In this document: piece by piece, positions 1 through 4,401 of the stretch | Layout of the letters: every line of letters begins with the position of its first letter | How positions within the stretch are numbered: position 1 is the first letter of the stretch | Assembly (NCBI GenBank): GCA_002376715.1 | Contig: DFOK01000063.1 | Coordinates: 1-6,045 of the forward strand | From: Bacteroidales bacterium UBA3543 | GTDB taxonomy: Bacteria; Bacteroidota; Bacteroidia; Bacteroidales; UBA932 | Length of the DNA: 6,045 nt | Direction of reading: 5' to 3' | Notes under the pieces: model-generated | What the model saw: only the letters and a program-made list of their open reading frames with translations | Database searches by the model: none | What the model was told of the DNA's origin: nothing | Position numbers and translations under genes: made by a program

Positions 1-734
1 GCATAATGAGATTTATCAGTAGTTGTTAGTTTGCTATTTTTATTATTTTTGATGCGATCTAAAAGAAACGAAGCTGGTTCATCATTATTATTTTGCGGTA
101 CGAGTTTACCCTTTATTGCAAGTTCAAGGACTTTTGATTTAGTTTGTATAATATATTGTTCTAAGGACTCTTTGCTAGTATCTATTTCTTCGATTGCATT
201 AAAAAGTTTTGCAATAACATTTACAATTTGCTGTTGTTCATTTATAGGGGGTAAAGGGAAAGGTGCATTTGTTCCATCATGAGTTCCTAATCTAGGCATT
301 TTAACTCCATAACAACACTCTGCTGTATATTCTAGAAAAAAATTAGACATCAGCACAAATCTTGCAAACTCAGGTACAACAAATCCATTAAAGTCCAAAG
401 GCAGAATCTCTGTAGTACAATATCCTTGTCTATCAGCAACTATAACCTTATTTAAATAAGTCCTTAGTTTACTATATAGAACGTCCCCCTTTTTAAATAC
501 ATTCCTTATGCTTGTAGTATCTCTATCGCTTTTTAGTGTTCGATTTATTAGTCTACCAGTATCCTTTTCGATATCCTCCAAATCTAAAATCCAAGCATTA
601 TCATTAATTTGTGTAGGATTAGATTTCTCACTTTTTCCATAATCGCACAAAAAACCAAGTCTACACCACTCCCAACTCTCTGGTATATCAAATGGTACTT
701 TCTTCCCATAATGCGACTTACAAGAAGTGCTTTT
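1..734 (-). pseudogene. hsdS: Type I restriction specificity subunit (HsdS) module, start-less, runs off left edge
   Basis: HsdS is the DNA-recognition subunit of type I restriction-modification enzymes and docks two methylase (HsdM) subunits. Read from 734 down to 1, the frame is open for about 244 codons. It opens in a linker (KSHYGKKVPF), enters a target-recognition domain (PESWEWCRLG near its start; PRLGTHDGTNAPFPLPPINEQ near 297-235), and continues into the helical conserved repeat (IVNVIAKLFNAIEE ... KGKLVPQ ... DEPASFLLDRI). At the window edge it re-enters a linker (TTTDKSHY). A TGA lies in frame at 737-735, and no ATG, GTG or TTG precedes the recognition domain; the first in-frame ATG, near 347, is deep inside it. 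So the normal beginning is missing, and no promoter points into it. I infer a silent donor cassette or a 5'-truncated remnant. It was not broken by internal stops, which favours a maintained cassette. Family assignment is firm; functional status is not. Confidence 0.85.
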
Positions 735-756
735 TCACTAATTGTCAATCTATAAG

Positions 757-786
757 TTGACATCATTAAAATAGTTACTATATTTG
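757..786 (+). promoter_or_regulatory. Bacteroidota-type promoter for the XRE regulator
   Basis: TTG at 757-759 is followed after exactly 19 bases by TATATTTG at 779-786, a full match to the Bacteroidota -33/-7 pattern TTG-N19-TAnnTTTG. Transcription would start near 792-795, about 25 bases before the ATG at 820. The box also contains the TTG at 784, which argues against using that TTG as a start codon. Confidence 0.7.
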
Positions 787-797
787 CAATATGATTT

Positions 798-809
798 ATT
801 AGTACTAAT
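798..809. promoter_or_regulatory. Perfect 12-bp palindrome, candidate operator
   Basis: ATTAGTACTAAT is an exact inverted repeat sitting between the predicted transcription start and the start codon of the XRE regulator. A second, imperfect dyad (ATATT-TGC-AATAT, 780-792) overlaps the -7 box. XRE-family regulators commonly bind such dyads at their own promoter, so autoregulation is a reasonable inference. Nothing here proves binding. Confidence 0.4.
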
Positions 810-819
810 CCCAAAGTAT

Positions 820-1176
820 ATGAAGCCCAATGTTGAAAAAATCGAAGCCCTTGTCAGTAATCAGGTATCCGGTTGGCACAAAGATGTTGAGGAAAGAGTT
901 CGCAATAAGTTGTGGGCAGATAAGGCCTTTGACATTGCGTTGACATTGATAAAATACAAGTATGCGTACAAACTCAATCAGGCGGAATTGGCCAGAAAGA
1001 TTGGAGTTTCAAAGCAATATATCAATAGGATTCTTCAAGGAAAGGAGAACCTCACTCTTGAAACTATTGGTAAAATTGAAGATGCACTCCAAATAAAGTT
1101 AATTGATACTAAGATTTCAGATGAAACTGTCAGACCCTCTTCTGCTCCTTATTCTGCGCTAAGAAAATATAAATAG
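820..1176 (+). CDS. XRE-family helix-turn-helix DNA-binding protein
   Basis: This encodes a 118-residue cytoplasmic protein with a Cro/C1-type helix-turn-helix of the HTH_3 family at about residues 38-96. The motif reads LNQAELARKIGVSKQYINRIL followed by LTLETIGKIEDAL, the typical helix 2, recognition helix and closing helix. The N-terminal 35 residues (charged, KDVEERVRNKLW) and the C-terminal tail after residue 96 are not recognised. I chose the ATG at 820 because the upstream TTG at 784 lies inside a strong promoter box; the longer form would add 12 residues. It is transcribed away from the hsdS module. Its target is unknown: it could control the nearby restriction locus, be an antitoxin-like protein without a visible toxin, or regulate only itself. 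No toxin gene is visible beside it. Confidence 0.8.
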   Translation: MKPNVEKIEALVSNQVSGWHKDVEERVRNKLWADKAFDIALTLIKYKYAYKLNQAELARKIGVSKQYINRILQGKENLTLETIGKIEDALQIKLIDTKISDETVRPSSAPYSALRKYK

Positions 1177-1256
1177 AGCTGATTTAACTTGAGCACAACA
1201 GAAAGGATATACAGGTATTTAAAAGAAGTTATTGAACAATAAGCTGTATATAAAAA

Positions 1257-1310
1257 GCCCAAGAAAAGCCCAAGAAAAGCCCAAGAAAAGCCCAAGAAAA
1301 GCCAAACAAA
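1257..1310 (+). repeat. Tandem 11-bp repeats, family A
   Basis: Four perfect head-to-tail copies of GCCCAAGAAAA (1257-1267, 1268-1278, 1279-1289, 1290-1300) are followed by a fifth degenerate copy (GCCAAACAAA, 1301-1310). The plus strand has no T in this stretch. The period is close to one helical turn, so an A-tract recurs on the same face of the DNA at each step. The array lies downstream of the XRE gene in a stretch without a convincing gene (1177-1523). Confidence 0.95.
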
Positions 1311-1311
1311 A

Positions 1312-1344
1312 ACATCCAAGAAACATCCAAGAAACATCCAAGAA
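1312..1344 (+). repeat. Tandem 11-bp repeats, family B
   Basis: Three perfect copies of ACATCCAAGAA (1312-1322, 1323-1333, 1334-1344) follow family A almost directly. They keep the same 11-bp period and the same CCAAGAA core while the first bases differ. This suggests one ancestral unit that diverged and was then re-amplified locally. Confidence 0.95.
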
Positions 1345-1374
1345 ATTTACAATACTAACCAATAAAATGAGGGC

Positions 1375-1478
1375 ACTACCCGGAAACTACCCAAGAAAAG
1401 GCTCAAACTACCCAGAAACTACCCAAGAAAATAGGTAGTACTACCCAAGAAACTACCCGGAAAATAAAAAAACTACCC
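1375..1478 (+). repeat. Interspersed ACTACCC(A/G)(A/G)GAA repeats, family C
   Basis: At least six copies of a unit reading ACTACCCAAGAA, ACTACCCGGAA or ACTACCCAGAA occur (starting at 1375, 1386, 1407, 1418, 1440 and 1452), plus a final partial ACTACCC at 1472. Spacing is mostly 11-14 bp with a few short interruptions. The CCxxGAA core links it to families A and B. A perfect palindrome GGTAGTACTACC (1434-1445) forms where a reversed ACTACC meets a forward one. Confidence 0.9.
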
Positions 1479-1523
1479 ATTAAAAGCCCTCAAAAAGGCC
1501 ATATAGTAACTCACGACCAAAGC

Positions 1524-1559
1524 AAAACGGCGGCAGGACTTATCTCTTGCCGCCGTTTT
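1524..1559. terminator. Bidirectional intrinsic terminator
   Basis: A 12-bp perfect stem (AAAACGGCGGCA at 1524-1535 with TGCCGCCGTTTT at 1548-1559) encloses a 12-base loop. The GC-rich core is flanked by A4 and T4, so it can end transcription on either strand. It sits between the plus-strand XRE/repeat region and the minus-strand mgtE, which converge here. Confidence 0.85.
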
Positions 1560-1625
1560 AGGTCATTCCTCTCCTACCGCTATTTTCCTTTAATATATCC
1601 GGCTACTCCAAATTACCAGTGGCCC

Positions 1626-2966
1626 CTACCCCAACAGCCTGCTCGCTACCGTAAAATAAATCAGCACTCCAAGGATGTCCGCTAAGGAGGTAATCAAGGG
1701 TGCGGAGGCGGTGGCGGGGTCCATTTTGAGTTTGGTGAAGATGAAGGGGAGCAGCATGCCGAGGAGGCTGCCGACCATCACTATGGCGGTCATGGTGATG
1801 GCGAGTACGAGCATGATCTCGGGGGCGCGGAATGCCGATATGAAGCTGACTCCGAGGGCCATGGTGAGGCCCAAAAGCAAAGAGACTATCAACTCCTTCC
1901 CCAGCAATTTGGTCCAGTCCCGAAGTTGTACATCGCCCACCGCGAGGGCTCTAATCATCAGGGTAGCCGACTGGGAGCCGGCATTTCCTCCGCTATCGAT
2001 CAGCAGCGGCAGGAAAAAGACGAGCGACAAAGCATTCGCAAGCACATTTTCAAAGTTCTGAATCACAGCTCCCGAAAAGATATTGACAAAGACCAGGGCG
2101 AGCAGCCAAAGGACTCGTTTCTTATAAAGGAAGGAAACAGTGGCCTGCAGAGGGCTGATAATGGCATCCTGAACTGCACCAAACTTCTGGAAGTCCTCCG
2201 TCCCTTCTTCTTCAGCAATGTCGAGAATATCATCGACTGTCACAATTCCCAACAATATTCCCTTCGTATCCACCACGGGGAGCACTACCCTATCGTACTT
2301 TTTAAAAGCAGCTACCGCAGCCTCCTGATCATCGAAAGCATTTAGAGAATCGTATTTATAATCCATAAGGTCACTGATCCGCTGCTCCGGAGAAGCAAGA
2401 ATCACCTCCCGTATGCGGAGTCCATCGAGCAATCGCCACTTATCATCCACCACATAGATTACATTCAAAGTTTCGGAATCGTGTCCGAAGCGACGAATAT
2501 GAGCCAAAGTCTCCTCCACGGTAAAATGGGGTCTTACAGCCACATATTCCGGGGTCATCAATCGACCGATACTATCCTCGGGATAACCCAGCAACCGGGT
2601 GGCTACCGCTCTGTTGTCGGGTGTAAGCAGCTGCATAAGACGCTGCGCCACCTCCCCGGGAAGCTCCTCGAGGAAGGCGGTACGATCGTCCGGCTCCATA
2701 TCATTGAGCAGATCGGCCACCTGCGAAGCTTGCTCAGCCAATCCTTGTACAATATCTTCTTGTTTATCGTGCGAAAGCTCCTGAAATACCTCTTTCGCCT
2801 GTGCGCGTGATAAGAAGCGGAAGAGCACTATAGACTCAAACTCGCTTCCGCGATCAATTGCCTCTGCCAACTGCAGATGGTCGAGGTTCTGCATTGCAGC
2901 TCTCAACTCCTTCCAACTCTTCTTTCGGATATACCGAAAAAGAGTTTTAACATCAAAATTCAGCAT
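1626..2966 (-). CDS. mgtE: Magnesium transporter MgtE
   Basis: MgtE is an inner-membrane, Mg2+-gated magnesium channel/transporter. The protein is 446 residues, the usual full length. In order it has the helical MgtE N domain (about 10-130), two CBS domains (about 135-195 and 200-252), a connecting plug helix (about 253-280), and five membrane segments (about 285-305, 308-332, 356-378, 384-408, 421-445). The family signature GGNAGSQSATLMIRAL is at 326-341. The last helix keeps the conserved DPATASAPLITSLAD stretch, with Asp430 at the position expected to line the pore; that role is inferred from family knowledge. The ATG at 2966 is preceded six bases upstream by a strong AAGGAG, rare for this phylum, which supports the start. 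It lies downstream of ogt on the same strand, but a promoter overlapping the end of ogt suggests separate expression. Confidence 0.96.
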   Translation of the reverse strand: MLNFDVKTLFRYIRKKSWKELRAAMQNLDHLQLAEAIDRGSEFESIVLFRFLSRAQAKEVFQELSHDKQEDIVQGLAEQASQVADLLNDMEPDDRTAFLEELPGEVAQRLMQLLTPDNRAVATRLLGYPEDSIGRLMTPEYVAVRPHFTVEETLAHIRRFGHDSETLNVIYVVDDKWRLLDGLRIREVILASPEQRISDLMDYKYDSLNAFDDQEAAVAAFKKYDRVVLPVVDTKGILLGIVTVDDILDIAEEEGTEDFQKFGAVQDAIISPLQATVSFLYKKRVLWLLALVFVNIFSGAVIQNFENVLANALSLVFFLPLLIDSGGNAGSQSATLMIRALAVGDVQLRDWTKLLGKELIVSLLLGLTMALGVSFISAFRAPEIMLVLAITMTAIVMVGSLLGMLLPFIFTKLKMDPATASAPLITSLADILGVLIYFTVASRLLG

Positions 2967-2970
2967 AATA

Positions 2971-3019
2971 ATCTCCTTTTAGCTTTCCGCCAAAGGAGAT
3001 CGGTTCCTTCAGAGGAAAG
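2971..3019 (-). promoter_or_regulatory. mgtE leader hairpins that could hide the ribosome binding site
   Basis: In the mgtE transcript, AUCUCCUUU (3000-2992) can pair perfectly with AAAGGAGAU (2979-2971). The second strand contains the Shine-Dalgarno AAGGAG just before the start codon, so this 9-bp hairpin would block initiation. A small hairpin, UUCCU-CUGA-AGGAA (3017-3004), lies immediately upstream. CUUUCC (3019-3014) is also complementary to GGAAAG (2988-2983) in the loop of the blocking hairpin, so an alternative fold is possible. It does not match a riboswitch class I can name. Regulation by Mg2+, a protein or temperature is inference only. Confidence 0.5.
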
Positions 3020-3089
3020 GGTTAGTAAGATTTTTTAAATAATTGGTAACTGTCTCCGTCCATTTTATATAAAAATCCATTTTGGCTTG

Positions 3090-3120
3090 CAAAGATAATA
3101 AATTAAAGATAATCAATCAA
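3090..3120 (-). promoter_or_regulatory. Bacteroidota-type promoter for mgtE
   Basis: On the minus strand TTG (3120-3118) is followed after 20 bases by TATCTTTG (3097-3090), a full match to the TAnnTTTG box. Transcription would begin near 3083, giving an mgtE leader of roughly 115 bases that includes the hairpins just before the gene. The TTG element overlaps the last codons of ogt. Confidence 0.6.
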
Positions 3121-3641
3121 CTACGTTTGGGAATGGAGAACTTGCCCATATCCACTTTCTCAAGTTCGAGCAAAGCTATTTTCCTTTCAACCCCACCTGC
3201 ATAACCCGAAAGCGAGCGGCCTGCGCCGACCACCCTGTGGCAGGGGATTATGAGTGAGATGGGATTGCGACCCACCGCACCGCCTACCGCCCGCGGACAG
3301 AGACGATCGACACCTTTCTGTTTGGCAATACCCTGCGCTATCTCACCATAGGTCATCGTGCTGCCGTAAGGGATGGAGAGTAAAAACTCCCACACCTCCT
3401 TGCGAAATTGGGTTGCACGCAGATTGAGGTTTGGAGTGAAGTCCGGCGCCTTACCGCTGAAGTAAATCCCGAGCCAGCGCATTGTCTCTTCGAAAATGGG
3501 CAATTTCTTCTCAACTCCTTCGCCTTCCAGTGTCTCCGCAAAATAGTCCTGATCATCAAACCAGAGCCCCACGAGGGCCTTTCCATCGCTTGCAAGCGTC
3601 ATCCCGCCGAGCGGGGAATCATAATGCCAGGTATAGTCCAT
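3117..3641 (-). CDS. ogt: Methylated-DNA--protein-cysteine S-methyltransferase (Ogt type)
   Basis: This is a suicide DNA-repair protein that moves the alkyl group from O6-alkylguanine (and O4-alkylthymine) in DNA onto its own cysteine. It is 174 residues, normal for a stand-alone Ogt. The N-terminal ribonuclease-H-like domain covers about residues 1-75. The C-terminal DNA-binding/catalytic domain follows, with YGSTMTYGEIA (92-102, containing the conserved Tyr98), RAVGGAVGRNP (117-127, the arginine-finger helix and Asn hinge) and the active-site PCHRV (133-137, acceptor Cys134). SGYAGGVERKIALLELE at 145-161 closes the domain. No AdaA-type regulatory domain is present, so it is not Ada. The ATG at 3641 gives the expected N-terminus. 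It is divergent from mgsA across about 165 bases and lies upstream of mgtE on the same strand. Confidence 0.96.
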   Translation of the reverse strand: MDYTWHYDSPLGGMTLASDGKALVGLWFDDQDYFAETLEGEGVEKKLPIFEETMRWLGIYFSGKAPDFTPNLNLRATQFRKEVWEFLLSIPYGSTMTYGEIAQGIAKQKGVDRLCPRAVGGAVGRNPISLIIPCHRVVGAGRSLSGYAGGVERKIALLELEKVDMGKFSIPKRS

Positions 3642-3717
3642 TTGTTTCTTAGTATTTACGGGATTTGGAATAGAATAAATTGATATTTATTTTCGTGAAG
3701 GTAGTAAATAATTGCTG

Positions 3718-3748
3718 CAAAGCCATAAAAGAATTTTGACTGCCGCAA
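3718..3748 (-). promoter_or_regulatory. Possible promoter for ogt
   Basis: On the minus strand TTG (3748-3746) lies 20 bases before TGGCTTTG (3725-3718), which matches the TAnnTTTG box at all but its second base. It would give a leader of about 70 bases before the ogt ATG at 3641. Spacing is good but the -7 box is imperfect. Confidence 0.4.
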
Positions 3749-3775
3749 TTGATAGGAATAATTGGAATATGTTCC

Positions 3776-3783
3776 TACTTTTG
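3776..3783 (+). promoter_or_regulatory. -7 box of the mgsA promoter
   Basis: TACTTTTG fits TAnnTTTG exactly and ends 24 bases before the mgsA ATG, which implies a very short leader. No TTG is found at the expected 19-21 base distance; the nearest candidate, at 3749-3751, is 24 bases away. The upstream element is therefore weak or absent, which may mean activator dependence. Confidence 0.5.
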
Positions 3784-3807
3784 CATTAAAATTAAAACAC
3801 TATCGCA

Positions 3808-4281
3808 ATGACTAAAATTAAAAGAATTGCCCTTGTAGCCCACGACAACCGTAAGGCCGATATGGTGGAATGGGTGGAGTGGAATTGGAAGAAGCTGATA
3901 AAATACGATCTGATCTGTACGGGAACTACCGGAAAACTGGTGAATGAAACTCTTTTGAAAAAGATGGGAGACGAATCAAATGAAACCATTTCGATGAAAC
4001 GTCTTAAATCGGGTCCTTTGGGCGGTGATCAACAATTGGGCGCTTTAATTTCCGAAGGTAAGGTGGACATGCTGATATTTCTATGGGACCCTATGACACC
4101 ACAGCCTCATGACGTCGATGTCAAGGCTCTGCTCAGACTTGCCACTCTCTACAATATCCCTACGGCAGTAAATCGTTCTACAGCCGACTTTATGATAAGT
4201 TCCATGCTGATGGATACTAATTACAAACCCATTCGGAAAGATTACGGCAGCTACATCAACAGAAAACTGGATATCAAATAG
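3808..4281 (+). CDS. mgsA: Methylglyoxal synthase
   Basis: The enzyme converts dihydroxyacetone phosphate to methylglyoxal and inorganic phosphate, a cytoplasmic bypass of lower glycolysis that relieves sugar-phosphate build-up. It is 157 residues, normal length. Visible conserved elements are ALVAHDNRK (8-16, with Asp13), CTGTTGKL (37-44, phosphate binding), SGPLGGDQQLGALI (68-81, with Asp74 at the position of catalytic Asp71 in the E. coli enzyme), FLWDP (91-95, Asp94) and PHDVDVKALLRLA (100-112, His101 at the position of E. coli His98). The residue equivalences come from alignment by eye. Compared with the E. coli protein there is an insertion of several residues around 46-62 (NETLLKKMGDESNET). 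It is alone on its strand, divergent from ogt, and ends at a terminator hairpin. Confidence 0.96.
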   Translation: MTKIKRIALVAHDNRKADMVEWVEWNWKKLIKYDLICTGTTGKLVNETLLKKMGDESNETISMKRLKSGPLGGDQQLGALISEGKVDMLIFLWDPMTPQPHDVDVKALLRLATLYNIPTAVNRSTADFMISSMLMDTNYKPIRKDYGSYINRKLDIK

Positions 4282-4342
4282 TCACACTTTGACCCATCCC
4301 TATTATTTTTCGTTTAAACTCCAAAACTATTCATAACAATAC

Positions 4343-4380
4343 AAAACCGGCGGCAGAAGATTCTACCGCCGGTTTTATTT
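4343..4380. terminator. Bidirectional intrinsic terminator between convergent genes
   Basis: An 11-bp perfect stem (AAAACCGGCGG at 4343-4353 with CCGCCGGTTTT at 4366-4376) is followed by further T residues. It serves mgsA on the plus strand and, by its flanking A run, the oxidoreductase gene on the minus strand. Its arms closely resemble those of the terminator at 1524-1559. Confidence 0.88.
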
Positions 4381-4401
4381 TAACAAGAACAATATAAAAC
4401 T

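Noticed and set aside
584..814. Minus-strand 76-codon frame overlapping the hsdS module
   Set aside because: It is out of frame with the clear HsdS motifs and shows no recognisable domain.
784..819. TTG at 784 as the start of the XRE regulator
   Set aside because: The TTG is part of the TATATTTG promoter box, so it would lie upstream of the predicted transcript.
1189..1242. Very short frame after the XRE gene (TTG start, STTERIYRYLKEVIEQ)
   Set aside because: It reads like plausible protein but is only 17 residues, lacks an ATG, and has no recognisable relative; at most it is a gene remnant.
1149..1337. Minus-strand frame encoding a hydrophobic Phe/Leu/Gly-rich peptide
   Set aside because: It is the reverse reading of the same repeats and overlaps the end of the XRE gene; its membrane-like look comes from TTTCTTGGGC repeats.
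1232..1438. Plus-strand frame encoding a Lys/Pro/Arg-rich peptide (KSPRKAQEKPKK...)
   Set aside because: It starts at a TTG with no promoter or ribosome site, and its content is only the translation of the 11-bp repeat array, so it is low-complexity and not a supported gene.
800..1443. Shared TAGTACTA core in the palindromes at 798-809 and 1434-1445 as paired operators
   Set aside because: The same 8-mer also occurs inside the oxidoreductase coding region at 5545-5552, so the match may be chance; kept only as a weak hint.
1257..1478. Possible CRISPR array or plasmid iterons
   Set aside because: Repeats are only about 11 bp without unique spacers of constant length, and no cas or replication initiator gene is present.
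1675..2810. Several plus-strand frames opposite mgtE
   Set aside because: They are shadows of the strongly supported mgtE coding frame and contain no recognisable domains.
2967..3116. Classical M-box or other named Mg2+ riboswitch upstream of mgtE
   Set aside because: The leader is short and I can identify only two small hairpins and one alternative pairing, not the conserved multi-helix core of a known class.
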